Source: Rugalucina vietnamica
Lineage: Eukaryota; Mollusca; Bivalvia; Lucinida; Lucinidae
Reading direction: 5' to 3'
Assembly (NCBI GenBank): GCA_964017185.1
Contig: OZ024880.1
Coordinates: forward strand, 34,562,329 to 34,626,328
Length of the DNA: 64,000 bases
How positions within the stretch are numbered: position 1 is the first letter of the stretch; the number at the start of each line of letters is the position of its first letter. A program made the translations under genes and the position numbers. The notes beneath the pieces were generated by a model, which saw nothing but the letters and a program-made list of their open reading frames with translations, had not been told where the DNA came from and made no database searches. Positions 11,916 through 25,179 of this stretch are shown piece after piece.

Positions 11916-13089
11916 TTGATTGTCCTCGCTATCATGGTTCAATCCTTTGATTGAACCAATTACTGCCCTGCTCTTTTAGGATACTTGTAGGTGGCATTAT
12001 TATCAGCACAATTTATTGAGCCACAAAGGCATCAGTTTACATTGAAAATCGCTCTATATCAGAATAGCTCTAGATACACGTACTGTACCCCTCGCCAAAC
12101 CTTAAACCCATAAGATAGACCAACTTCCTCATAGCATAGTTAAATCAACTTTGGATAAACTTCGCATCGCTTTCCCTGTTATACCATGTTGGGTGTCCAT
12201 TTAACGTTCACTTTGTCAGATTACCTTTTAAGATGACAAAATTATCATGATGAAACACAAATACTTTTTGACAGTTAAACTGATAAACTGATCAAAGATT
12301 GAAAGTTGTCGCCGGATAATGCGGTTATCATGAACATACCCTGTCGTGTAGGAAAAAGATAGGGTTCTCTGAAATCCGTTGATATGCATGTAGGCTCGTC
12401 TTTTAAGTGTTTAAGCTGAGTCAGTGTCGTACTCAGACCTTAAGTTGTTTGTTGAACCCTCCTCAAGATATTTAAGTACCAATGTACTACTTTTGTGGTG
12501 TAAAATAATTACCAAAGGATATTGGGCACAGACCCACTAAATGTAATGTTGCAACCGATGGGCAGCTACTGCAGTCAATTTAAAGACCTATTTCCATGTC
12601 TATTGAGGGTCATTTAGATCAGAGACAGGGCATTAGAAAACCTAGTGCCCTTGCAATGACTCAGAATACAGGTCGGGGCCAAAACAGGAAAAAATCAATA
12701 TTGATTGCAGAGGGAGGCAGTTTTATTGCACAAGTTATCAGGGACCATAAAACTAATAAACAGTGGAACTACAGGTATCATCCTTTAGGAGCCTCTTTAT
12801 GACCCCCTGCACAGATGTGACAATCACCTCATTATGACAATCCTTTGATCTATGGACCATCTTGCACCATTAGGGATCATTAACCGAATAAACAGTGGTA
12901 CCACTTTTAGCTTCTTCAGAAGTAAGTCTTTAAGATGTAAGGCTACCTACGTTTAACAAGTATGTATTAACCATCTTTATAATATGATAGCGTGACCATT
13001 CCAGAATATTTGGCTTAACTATTATGTGATTTGATCAGCTGTTGTTTTGCCATACATTGGCAAAATTTCGGATGTAGTGATTTTGAATT
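11916..13089. other. Unassigned DNA
   Basis: No coding signal. The phrase taataaacagtgg.ac (12755-12770) returns as gaataaacagtggtac (12885-12900) about 130 bp later, hinting at an old degenerate repeat. Confidence 0.3.
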
Positions 13090-13440
13090 GTCATTTTTCT
13101 GTGGTCTCCCACCGGTTTTACAGGGCCTAAACTCACCCTCATCCCCAGGTTCTGCAGTGGTTCACATTTCGTTACTGTTCGGCCCTCTTTTTGAATCTTT
13201 AACTAGTCAAAGAATCATCAAAGACAGACAAATAAATTGTGACAAACACCATGATGAATGAATAAACGAGGACCCACAGATAAAATATGCTGCCAGGCAC
13301 TTTGGAATCCCCGGAAAGCCAAACAACATTCCTAAACATTTGCAACAAAAGCAAACACCAGTTAACTCCGATGGGTCAAGCATCAGACACGAATCTCCGG
13401 TCCCAAACAACATTACAATAATAATCGTCATATTTGAGCC
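13090..13440 (-). mobile_element. Family C retroelement 3'-end fragment, diverged
   Basis: Matches the 8020-8340 part of the family C 3' end (ctgcagtggttcac, actagtcaa.gaatcatcaa, gaggacccacagat, ccggtcccaa) in the same orientation, with more divergence than the tandem pair, so it is older. Fossil fragment. Confidence 0.65.
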
Positions 13441-13922
13441 AAGTTTGAACATATAATGCAAGCGTTTGGCATTTTTTTTTTACTTCGGGTGACAACATCC
13501 CTAAAATTATGTTGGTCATCTATTTTGAGGCATTGTTTATTTATTTATTTATTTATATATATACATTATTTAAAAAGGATGAAACACATTTAACTATATA
13601 AAGCTATTCTACTATGTGGCCCTCATAAAACATATACACATGTTTACATTAATCATAAAATATTGCAACGTAGTACAAAACATCAGGGAGTCTTAAGTAA
13701 AATAATAAAATGAATAATTAACTGATGTATATTAAACTTTTATACACAATAATAAAAAAATGCCATCTAGAGCCGGGCTCGGACAAAACGAAATACATGT
13801 GGCGGAAACCAATGTCCAGACATCATGTTTCGATGTCCAAACACGGCTCTGGGAAATCTGGTTTGATGCTGCTGAAATGGACATGACTCCTCTCTACTAA
13901 GCTAAAATTTGGGCGTATAAAA

Positions 13923-13962
<40 letters not shown>

Positions 13963-14485
13963 TGATAATGATAGAATACTGGTGGAATAATTGAATCAAA
14001 TTGTAAAGGTCATAAAATGTCGGCAATATACCGTCATCCTCTCCGCGCTATATTTTCACCACCTCCCGCCATACGCACCCACCCGCCCAGTTTTCTCAGA
14101 CTTCTAGATATGAAATATTAAATACGGACATTGTGTTTAAAACCTCTGTCTAAACAAATGCAATTGAAAGCGCCGTGTCTTTAGGGAGACATTAAATTTA
14201 GGCAAAACGTATCTACTGACCCTATGATGTATGGGACTAAAACGGTGTCGTTAGAACTTTAATGTGGAATATGTTCTAGGTTATATAGCGTAGTTGGGTG
14301 TTTTTGAATAACAGTTGCTAGCATCCTTGTTGCTTGAAAAAAGAAAAAAAAAGAAGAAAAATAAAACAAAAATAAAGAAAGAAAAAAAGAAAGAAACTTT
14401 AGTTAATAACTTAGAATCTTATATTTTAAAGTACAGCTTTCAATGTTTGCTGCTTTTGTTAACATGCAATGCTGGTGATATAATA
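13441..14485. other. Unassigned DNA with poly-A tract
   Basis: Non-coding. A long A-tract at about 13927-13960 and an A/G-rich run at 14336-14395. A tttatttatttat tract lies at 13538-13555. Confidence 0.35.
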
Positions 14486-14946
14486 TCAGGAAAATGTCCG
14501 TGCAATGAATACCCCCTGAAACACCATTTTTTTTTTGCATAGTAAAACTGGGATATGCAGGGGTTTACCTATTCGTCTTAATTTTGGTCCAAAACTTAGA
14601 TTCAAGGTGGGTACTCGTTAGAACCGCCGCGACGAGGCGCTTCTATCGTGTACACACAATCTACATGTATGTTTCGAGCAAAAGAACACGTATTAAAATA
14701 TGTTTTTTTTTCTTTGACCTTTTAGACATGACATGTTTTTGTGTGTTTTTTCTTGGATGCCATTCATACATGTAAGAAAGCAGCTCTGACCATTCCACCC
14801 ATCTTTTATCAATAAGCCAGTGTCACAGTCAGCAAACTTATCCGGGTAGAATTTATATAAAAAAAAACAAAACACACACACATTTATAATGTGCTTAATA
14901 CAGCTGAAACATATCTCTGTTTAGTGCATGGACATATTTTCGTAAT
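14486..14946 (-). mobile_element. Family B hairpin element (B1), with internal insertion
   Basis: Family B definition: ends CGAAAACATGCCCATGCAAT and, at the other end, the complement of GGAAAACATGTCCATGCAAT; a body with AAACCCCACTTTTATATAG-type and GGGGTATACCTATTTTTCTT sequence; a central hairpin whose arms carry ACATAGATTGTGGGTAC, CGTTAGAACCGCC and their complements. About 270 bp, non-coding. The two arms differ at GGGTACTCG versus GGGTACACG, so orientation can be read; plus means the CATGCCC end comes first. B1 is diverged, and the hairpin is followed by extra sequence near 14700-14900. Confidence 0.7.
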
Positions 14947-14977
14947 GTGTACATGTATGTCTCAGTTGTCCTACCAA

Positions 14978-15055
14978 ACAGTAGGTGGACGAGAAAGCCA
15001 CCTCGCACACCCGCAAGCAGAACTTGGCTTGTCTCACATGTGGCCAGTGCGGCCG
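14978..15055 (+). repeat. Dispersed repeat, second copy
   Basis: Shorter copy of the sequence at 10724-10850 (aaacagtaggtgg, cacacccgcaagcagaactt, ggcttgtctcacatgtggcc). Confidence 0.6.
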
Positions 15056-15093
15056 TGTATTATCAATTTCATTTGAATTTCATTTTAGAAAAA

Positions 15094-15251
15094 GTAATTG
15101 CACAGCTTATCAGCGTCTTTGTTTTTGTCACACAGAATCTCTCTAAAATCTCCCTTCTTTTTTAATCCAACACTGCAATTTTAGCCAGTACAGGTCGGTT
15201 TTTGTCGAACTTGATCGGAAACCCAAAATGTATTCTCTTGCGTAGGCTCAT
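15094..15251 (+). mobile_element. Family A partial copy
   Basis: The right half of the dyad (cacagcttatcagcgtcttt) to the GGCTCA end; the left half is missing. The family's right-side sequence (cggtttttgtcgaacttgat) is recognisable. Confidence 0.6.
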
Positions 15252-15809
15252 TTATATTTTTCATGGATTGTGTTGGGGCATAGGTGTTATAATTAGATGG
15301 CTGGGTGAGGCTACTTGTAGTTTCGTGACGTGTTGAGATCCCCTTCAAACAGGTGTATCAGGGCTGGGCGATCGCCACGTAATTTCATTTAAAGGACTTG
15401 TACATGTACTTTTGCACAAGTTTTTAACTAGTAAAAGGAAACTTGATAAAATATTAGTCTTAAATAAACTGATAAAAATTTAATTTAGCCACAATTGTCC
15501 CGGAGCTGTAGGAAATAACCGTTTTATTTTGGCGATGACGTCTTTAAAACGGCTCATTAGGTTTATAAATCCAATATTTCCTCCGGCAGTTATGGTAGAT
15601 CGTCTTGAAAATGACACACTCCGCGGCTTGGAATTTTTATCCTGACAGTACACTTAATAGACGCAACATTTCATACAATTTCTTGAATGCAACTATCTGA
15701 AATCGAATAATGGGTTATTTCCCCTTACTCATTCAGACAGCAAAACTGATATGTCCGAATTCTATGAAGAATTAACGTAAACGTTGTGTTTTCCTGATTT
15801 GAATTACCC
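15252..15809. other. Unassigned DNA
   Basis: No coding or repeat signal that I can support. Confidence 0.3.
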
Positions 15810-15810
15810 A

Positions 15811-16086
15811 TCAGGAAAACGTGTCCGTGCAATGAGTACCCCCTTAAACCCCACTTTTATATAGAAAAACTGGGGTTTGCAGGGGTATACCTATTTTTCT
15901 TATTTTTGCTTCAAAACATAGATTGTGGGTACTCGTTAGAACCGCCTCGGCGAGGCGGTTCTAACGTGTACCCACAATCTATGTTTTGAGCAAAAATAAG
16001 AAAAATATCAAAATTTTTCACCTGAAACTTTTCAATTTTTAAAGCTAAAAAATCTCTGTGTATTGCATGGGCAAGTTTTCGTAATG
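15811..16086 (-). mobile_element. Family B hairpin element (B2), near-intact
   Basis: Both ends are present. The hairpin stem spans about 15892-16009 with arms of about 57 bp and only a few mismatches. One of the cleanest copies; useful as a family reference. Confidence 0.85.
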
Positions 16087-16608
16087 ACTCGATTGAAAAT
16101 GAACAAAATGATCAGCAGCTCGGTCAGGTCATTCTATGCATGTGGCGAAATAATAGCCAGCACGATCAGTCGCGTTCTAGACAGCGTGAACACATCCTAA
16201 TAAAGTCTTAAACAATGCGTTAACATGATAGTCATACTCTTGAGAATTGCATTTAAAAATCTTATATTGACGGGATTTTCTCGAACTGTGGCAAACGTTG
16301 CCGCCAGTCACAAAGTCACGTGAAAACCTGATGCACATATTTGCAAAAAGACACGACATATATTAGCCTGCGCATCAATTAACAGTTATATATGTTATAA
16401 GCATTTGCTGACTTGTTATGGGTATGTCTAGGCTGAACTGCAGACAAAGTCACGTTTTGAGTCGTTTTTGGACGGAAACGAAAGCAAAAATAGACATTTT
16501 CCTATGATCAGCCCCATCAATGTCACTGAACCATAGGGCCCGGTATTTTCTACGCAACAAACAGTCTTATTTTCCTCTCCGTGGGTTGAGGATATCTTCT
16601 TCACAATC
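16087..16608. other. Upstream region of gene 1
   Basis: No coding exon is seen. A TATA-like stretch (tatatgttataag) lies at about 16387-16400, some 210-220 bp before the ATG. Any promoter or 5' UTR must lie here or further upstream; nothing sharper can be called. Confidence 0.3.
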
Positions 16609-16705
16609 ATGGAGACTTTAAAGAAAATGATGCTGACTCGAAATAAAGCGTTGCTTATTGGATTGTGTTGTCTTTGGTTGGTGGCTTTGGTTACAATTGT
16701 GAAAG
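16609..16705 (+). CDS. Gene 1 exon 1: signal peptide
   Basis: Starts METLKKMMLTRNK, then a hydrophobic core LLIGLCCLWLVALVTIV. It ends in a phase-1 donor (AAA G|gtaatg). A family B element begins 7 bp after the exon end. Confidence 0.8.
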
Positions 16706-19700
16706 GTAATGGTTACGAAAATACTCCCATACAATATACAGATATTTTATCAGGTGTAAAACTGAAAATTGCGTTAGAATAAAAAGTGATATTTTCAAGA
16801 CATAGTTCCTGCATGATGTCACAACGAGAAAAAATGGCTGATTTTCCAAGGCAAAGCAATTATCTGATCAATGTGAGTTGGCCACAAACCGTTAGAGGTT
16901 GACAATGGAATAAATGCATAATTTCTTACAAGTTTAACCAGCTAACTGTCACCATACTGTATTCAAAACACAGTTGACCCCATACGGCCATTTTGTGTGG
17001 CAGAAAACTTGATATTTGCCATGCAGGAACTATCTACTATCTATATTTTGCACAAAACATTGATTGTGGGTACACGTTAGAACCGCCTCGTCGAGGCGGT
17101 TCTAACGAGTACCCACAATCTATGTTTTGTATCGAAAATAACAAAAAAGAAAAAAAAAGAAAAAAAAAAAAAAAAAATAGGTATACCCCTATAAACCCCT
17201 ATTTTAGAATACAAAAGTGAGGTTTAAGGGGGTATATATTACACGGACCTGTTCGCGTGAATTGCTACCTAAAAGCATATTCAAGTGAAAATAATCAACC
17301 ATTTACACATTTTCTTGCAACGTTGGTATTAGATATACATAATATATTTGTTTGTTTCTGTTTACTAGCTTCTTGTCTGTAAAACATTTCATTGTGAGGT
17401 TATTTTTATTTGTTAATTTGTCTGAATTAAAGTCTTCAGAGCAAACTGGCTGAAAATAAGCGGACATCTCTACTATACATATAACCCCATCATGGAAACC
17501 AGTCCACTCTATAATCTATAAGGCTTTACTACTCTATGTTAGCCTATAACGTTACGAAAAACATGCCCATGCAATATATAGGGATTTTTGAAGGTGTAAG
17601 AATTAAAAATTTTCAGTAGAAAATCTTTGGTATTTTTCTTATTTTTGCTCAAAACATAGATTGTGTGTACACGTTAGAACCGCCTAGGCGGTTCTAACGA
17701 GTACCCACAATCTATGTTTTGCAGCAAAAGTAAGAAAAATAGGTATACCCTGCAAACCCCAGTTTTTCTATATAAAAGTGTTGTTCAAGGGGGGAGGGGG
17801 TGGTATACATGTTTTCCTGATGATCTGATGGAACCTTTGACCCATTCCTAAGATGCTTCAGGTGATATTTGCAGACATGCAAAATCTCTTTTCGAATGCT
17901 TTTCTAGACACGTTCACCAAGTTCGAAACTTCGTGCTAGTTTTAAAGAATAGTGTGTAATTGAGTATGGTATTTCAGGGGTCAACGAATGCGGACCCGAC
18001 CGTTGGGATCCGAGGTGTGACGAATGGAGCGTATGCGTTCCCTATTTGGACTCACAATCAAATTATCAAAACTTCTGTGTGGAAATAAACGGTGAGTTCG
18101 ACATTAGACAAAACGTAAGAAAAACCTGCTCTTTTACAAATGCGAAAACAAACACGCAGATCAGCAGTGTAGTAATAATATTCTTGAGCCAAGGTATGAA
18201 ATACCCTTGACAATACATATAGATATAGCTTATAGTCACTTACCTGCACTTACTCGATAAGTTGTCTGCATCTACCATGTGTGACAACAGAGCAGCTTAT
18301 CTGTGTCTTTGTTTACATTGTATAGAATGTACAACCACTAATGAAAGATTTTGGGGTATGGACCATCTCCTTCCTCATTGAGCCTGTGCGTGAGAAAAAC
18401 AACAATTTGGGTTCCGACCAGGTCCGACACAAACCGGGCTGTGCAGTCGCAGAAGATGGATGGAGGCGGGAAATTTTGGATTTAGAAAGTAGAAGAATTG
18501 AACTATCCGTGTAGCGAAAACAAAGGCGTTGATCAGCTTCGCAGTTACTGCGAAGCTGATCTGCGCCTTTGTTTTCGGCTTTGCAGATTGTTGGTTTTCC
18601 CATACGGCGGCTCTCATTAATACTCAGTCGACATAGTGATGTAGCATATGAACATCATTTAAGTATACTGTGTAACATACGTGAAATCGAAGATGAGCTT
18701 CATTTCGCCATGAGGTGCACTGTAATCAAATTAGACGTGACTGTTTGTCAAACATTGACTTTGATATTGCTACTGCTGATACGTTTTATTCTCTTTTCAA
18801 TAGCTCAGGGCAGCAGGTACTAATAAGTCTTGCAAAATATGTTTACAATGCTTTTATCATGAGAGAAAATATATTTAAATAAATGAATGCCTGATGTACA
18901 TGTACATAAACCGTTATTATTCAATTTATTGGAAAAGGTCCCTCAGGACCTTTTCCACAGTGTTTACTTTGAATATGAAGAAAATTCTACCCGTGATCGA
19001 CTGCTCTCTCTCTCAATTACGCGTTTTGTCACATAAAGCGCTTAATAAAAACTAGTGAACCCGTCTATACTGACTAGACAGTTAACCGCAATCAATTAAA
19101 TTTATCCATTTTTGACACTCCCCGTCAAATAGCGGTAAAATCTAGCAAGCAGTCTCGGTCGTGGTGACTGCTTATCATAGCGCATCTAGGTTTAGATCGT
19201 AGATACCCTTACGAGGGGTACAGAAACTATAGGAACTCTATATGGCTGACTTTTAGTCCATCACATCGGTCCCATGGGTCTGTTTCTGGTAGTGTGGCTG
19301 CAGGTCAAAATTCAGAACTCTGTCACAAATTGACTGCACTGCAAAATGGTTTTCTACACATCGACATATTGATTGTAATCGTGTTCCCTTTAGAATTGGC
19401 TTTGGTTCCATAACATCAGAAATTTTGGTCAATGCCTTGAGTGACAGATATACACACACTGGTCAAGCGTTCATAACAAGAAACGACATTCATGTATAGG
19501 AAACGAAACTGAAACGTATGAGAATCTAAATTAATTGCAAACCAGAGAATCAACAACACTGAAATCTAGAGCAAAAGGAATCTCTTATAACAAACGGCTG
19601 CTGACCTTTTCATTGGTTTCTTTTTAAAGAAGCCAACTTGTTGTAATTTTCGTTATGTTTTCAAATTGTATTGTCTTATTTGGGGCCATAATTCTTGAAC

Positions 19701-20559
19701 GGAGAGCATAGCTACTGTCTTATTTGATTTCTCATATAATTTGAACATTGTGTGCGCTCGATACTGTAATATAAATGTTATATGTCATTTGTATTATGGA
19801 CCGGAGGTCAGAATAACTGAATAAACCTATTGTCATTGGCATTGGCATTAATATGTTCACTGCTCTTAAAGTATCTCAATTTGAATTTTATTTGTTGTGC
19901 CACGACACTTAATTAACCAATATAATATAACTTTCGTTAGCTGATGTCTCAATAGACTCTGTACTATAAGATAAATCAGATGTAACGCGGCATGGTAAAA
20001 AAAATCATATCACCATATTTTATTTACAACCAACCATATCGTATTATTATCATTTTAAATATTCACAGATTGCTCGGATCATAATGGCCTCCCGTGTCAC
20101 TGGGGAGAGGTGTGCTGTGGTCATGGCCCTCAGAAGTGCATGTGCCCTTGGCCTCGCCTCAGAAACAAGAAAGGGGAGTGCGTGGGTAGGTGTATATACT
20201 TAGCCATATTTCTGGCGTACCCAGTCGGATTTTTATATGCTTTAAACGATGCTTTAAACGATTAGAAATGGCGAAATTTGATTTTTGATAAGGCCAAAAA
20301 AAAAAAAGGAATGTTTTCGGTAACCCGACCGACCCTGTCAAAAACTCCCCGACTCTAATATTTTTTTCCTGTTTTCCAAAAATAAAAACTCGAAAAATCG
20401 AAAAAAGATCGTGTTTTTCAAGTACCGGACCGGCAAATGAATAAAAAATGTTGAATTGAAGTTTTAATTAAGAAGCTGTGCATGTGCACTGGAGGAGAAA
20501 ACAGTTTAATTCTGATTAAACTGTATATCTATGTTCACATATTTTACATGGTAAGGCTT

Positions 20560-20613
<54 letters not shown>

Positions 20614-23600
20614 AATCCCGACCTATCGACCCATTTTTTTTCTGGCATGTTACCGGAAGCATTCCTTTTTTTTGGCCTAAAATACAGGATTTTCATATCC
20701 ATTGCAGTCGACTGGAAGCAGTCAATTCCACTTTACACTGTTAGCGTCAGCCGGTCATTACTGTTAATAACACTTTATTTTGTTTCATAAAATGATGAAC
20801 AAAGAAAAATCTGAAGGATCCGTTCAGGGGGCAGAATCAAAATGCTTCCTTTAAGTTAAGGCTAACCTTAGTTACGGTGACAAATTTTGTCTCTTTATTT
20901 TACCGTTAAAATCAGAGAATCAATATAAACAGGTGAGTAAGATAAAATGAGCCTGTGCGTGAGAAAACCAACAATTTGGGTTCCGACCAGGTCCGACACA
21001 AACTGGGCTGTACAGTCACAGAAGATGGATAGAGGCTGGAAAGTATCATTGACTATTTCCATTTACATATGCCTATGGTTTGAAGGAAAAATAAAAGTTG
21101 GTCATTATTCTCTTGATTCACGTGTTAGCTTCCCTGAATAAGGGGCTGTGTGATAGAGAGCCAACAAAAAGCTTTTGCCTGCAAATGTGTTGCTATTATC
21201 TGCACAATATATGAAAGTGGCGTGCAGGCTGTAGGGGGGGGGGGGAACGATACTCTAGAGCCCAAAAATGAGAGCCCAAATATGATTATTAGTCCTAGTT
21301 TCTCATTCAGGAAAAACTAGCAGATACTGTATACAGTTATCAAAATTGAAACAATATAAAAGGGCTATCATATACAATAGTTTAACTGCAGTGAAGTTGA
21401 ACTGGGATGCTGCAAAATCAATTTTCATACTTTGGGCGCAGGCAAAAAATGATTTGGTAAATATGTGTTACAATATTTTGGCAGCATACTGTACAAATAC
21501 ACCCTTGATTAATTCACGCCCTGTTACCTACATAGTTGCTAATTATGTTTGTTGTTCTTCAGTCAGGAGGACATGGTTTTCAGTTCAACACTGTAACAAC
21601 ACAAGATAGATTTCCAAGGGTGGTAAAGTGGGAGTATGGGCACCAGCCCATTGGGACCTAAGAAAAAAATTGGCTGCTTGTGCCTTCAGGCTAAGCTTCT
21701 ACGCTACTGACTGACCATTTGATTACTGGTCAACCGCTTAGGTCTGAGCCTGCCCAGGAAAAGTGATTCAAGTCAAACCAACCATACATATAAGCATTGT
21801 CGGTTTAGTTGGGGGGGGGGGGGGTTATATTTGAAGAATTTTGTGGTTGTCATGACATCCTTATTTTGGATAAAAGTCCCATAAAATGGAGGCAAAGTCC
21901 CCACATGACCGCTATGGACTGGGACGTTAAGCATTAATTCAGTCAAATCAATCAACATTTTTCACACCCTCATTATGCACGGCATAATCGAGAGGTCCTG
22001 GGTTCGAACTTAATTAACACTGGGTTGTGTCATTAAGCAAACTACATGATTTGCTTCACATAGTACCAGGAACTAGCCATGTCTGAAAATGTTGACTGGG
22101 ACAATACAGTAGCAAACTGACAAGCTATGATTATACATGTATGTTATACTGAATTGTGGAAATAGGTAGCCGTGTTAGATAAACAGGGCATGTTTATACA
22201 TGTATATCTGTTTTGCAACATTGGCCATGACAATCTTGTAAGAATTTATCATAAAGTTTAGACCAGAGTAATTATATTTTGCATGTAAAATAATGCCAAA
22301 AATCCTTCGTAATAACCCATGTTTCAAGCCACATGCAGGTTTAAAAAATTTAGGAGTTTGAGTTGATTCAGGACAGGAAACATCAGTTTGTACCACTTTC
22401 ATTTATAACTTTATAACAAATATGGTAATCAAATATTTCAAAAGTGCAAATGCTATACAGGTACCTCCCAAATAGTTTCCATATAACATTTCAAATTGTA
22501 AAGACATTAAACAGTTTTGGTGATTTTTCTTGATTCCTGCATGTGTCTGTCGGTTAAACACTATAAAATATAAACATTAGTGATAAAACTTGTGAGCATG
22601 CAGAAAAAACTTCAAAATTTTAATATTTAGTTTTTACGAAATTTCGACCCACCCCCTCTGGAAATTATATTTCTACCAAATAATGACAAAATATGCAAAT
22701 ATCTTAGCATGAATATCTTCACAAGACATGGAAGTATTGTCCTCAACATAAAGGATCAGCATCAGGAGCTTAATAACAGTGTTCTGGGTTGCTAAAGTAT
22801 AGGCATATACAGGCCAAATAGGCAATCCTCCTTTTGGATTTAGAAAGTAGAGGAATTGTACTATTCGTGTAGCGAAAACAAAGACTGCAGTTACTGCACA
22901 GCTGATCTGCGTCTTTGTTTTCGCCTATGCAAATTGTTGGTTTTCCCATGCGGCGGCTCAAACGTCATTTACATAATAAAACCGATAAGTTTGATTTCAC
23001 CTTGTTTTGGATGCTGAAATTCGTCACTTTAGCTCAGGTCTTCCTTAACATTAAGGGAGGATTGTAATTCTGGGCCCAGTTTTCTTTTTTACTCTGTCCA
23101 TTTTCTTCGTTTTTACGCACGGCGATGGCTTGAAGTGATGAATAAGATGAAACGTCGGCTTCTTTTTATATGAGCATGTGCGTGAGAAAAAAAACAATTT
23201 GGGTTCCAACCAGGTCCGACACAAATCGGGCTGTACAGTCACAGAAGAAGGTTAGAAGCTTGAAATTTTGGGTATAAGAAGAGGAGGAGTTGTACTATCC
23301 GTGTAGTGAAAACAAAGGCGCTGATCAGCTTCGCGGTTACCGCGCTGATCTGCGCCTTTGTTTTCGCCTGTGCAGATGTTGGTTTCCCCATGCATTGGCT
23401 CATATGGTACCACAACATAGATTTATTTTAATTATCTTAATAATGCTCATGTAGAATACTCAGTTAAAATATGTTCCGTTGGTTAGTTGGTTGCCTGGTT
23501 GAGTCGCAAAAGATTTAAAGCCTCACCATTTTTCTGCCATTTCTGTCATTCGCTATGTGATATCAACCAGTTCCCCGAGGATAAAAAACGTGCTGTTCAA

Positions 23601-25097
23601 CGGCACGGCATTGCCAAAGAAGAATCGAACCAACGGCCTCTTGCTGTCGTCCGACACTCTATCAATAGACCAAAGTTTGGTACATATGAGTTGCGCCATG
23701 AGAAAAGAGAAAACCAACAATATGATTTCCAAAAAGGTCCACCATAAACCGAGCTGTAGAAGCACAAACGGTGGCTAGAGGCTGGAGATTTTTCATCAGG
23801 AAAACATATCCACGAAATGTATACCCCCTTAAACCCCACTTTTATATAGAACAACTGGGGTATGCGGGGGTATACCTATTTTTCTTATTTTTGCTCCAAA
23901 ACATAGATTGTGGGTACTCGTTAGAACCGCCTGGGCGAGGCGGTTCTAACGTGTACCCACAATCTATGTTTTGGGCAAAAATAAGAAAAATATCAAAAAC
24001 TTTCAGCTGGAAATTTTCAATTTTTAAAGATGAAAAATCTCTGTTTATTGCATGGGCAAGTTTTCTTATTTATTGAATTACCGTTTCGTTTCAGAGTGCG
24101 ACTGCGACGATGAGATTTGTACGCTGCCCCATGGCGAGTGCGCTTGTGGAAATAGCAAAGTGCGTAACCATAATGGCGAATGTGTGGATTGCGATCCAAC
24201 ATATAGTAAGTATAAACTAATAAACTCTTATTCAAGTTGGAAGCATTACGAAAAAGGTGCAAGTACGCAACGATCAGGAAAAGGCTCAATCAGAAAACAA
24301 AAAATCGAGGTGGGAAAAACAGGTACTTATACCATGTAAACACATCGTAAGCCGAATGAGCAGTAGCAGCTATTTTCCCAATAGGTGGCCACTCAGTTAC
24401 CTAAACTTAACTAAAATATGATAACATACATAAGGCGCCAACAGCACAAAAAAATTAAACACCAAGACATAAACAAAAAGAACCACCACAGAAGTATCGC
24501 CTTGGAACGATCAGTAATATGAAAATGACTGGCGGGCTTAAACCTTAAACTACTGGCGAGTTTATATGATAAAATTTGTCCCAGGAATGTTGAGCTTTAT
24601 TCACAATTTAGACCAATGCCTGTTTATTTAATCGTGCTTGTCCGATCTTAAAACCTTTGTCTGGTTAAACATTGTACTTGTACCCGTACCTTTACTTTAA
24701 GAATAAACATACGCTGAGCTGCGTCAAGAAAAAAGAAAACAGATTTTGCATATCCGAAAACAAAGACGCAGATCAGCTGCGCAGTAATTGTTCAGCGGAT
24801 CAACGCCATGAATAGTACATTCTCTAAATTTTAAGTATCTATCCTTCGTACGCGTCTGTGTATGTAGCGGCCGGTTTGTGTAAGACCTTGTCGGAAACCC
24901 CGCAGGTCGGTCTCTCGCATCACGAATTGCTTTTTTTTTTTTGTTTTAATTTGCAGACTGCCCTGACTGTCCACCGGACAAGATATGCCAGAGAAATTCT
25001 GCAAATAATGGAATGGAGTGCGTGTGCCGACCTGAATTCGTAGAAAACCCAGACAATGGTGAATGTACTTGGTGTCAAGGTAAAGCCAGACGTTTAA

Positions 25098-25145
<48 letters not shown>

Positions 25146-25148
25146 CTT

Positions 25149-25179
<31 letters not shown>

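Noticed and set aside
16713-17260. Family B elements as complete self-made introns (introners)
   Set aside because: Only one element end lies near a splice site in each case and the introns are far longer than the element, so whole-intron origin is not supported.
20482-20790. 102-residue frame with a Lys run
   Set aside because: Translation through the A-tract of the small TIR element in intron 3.
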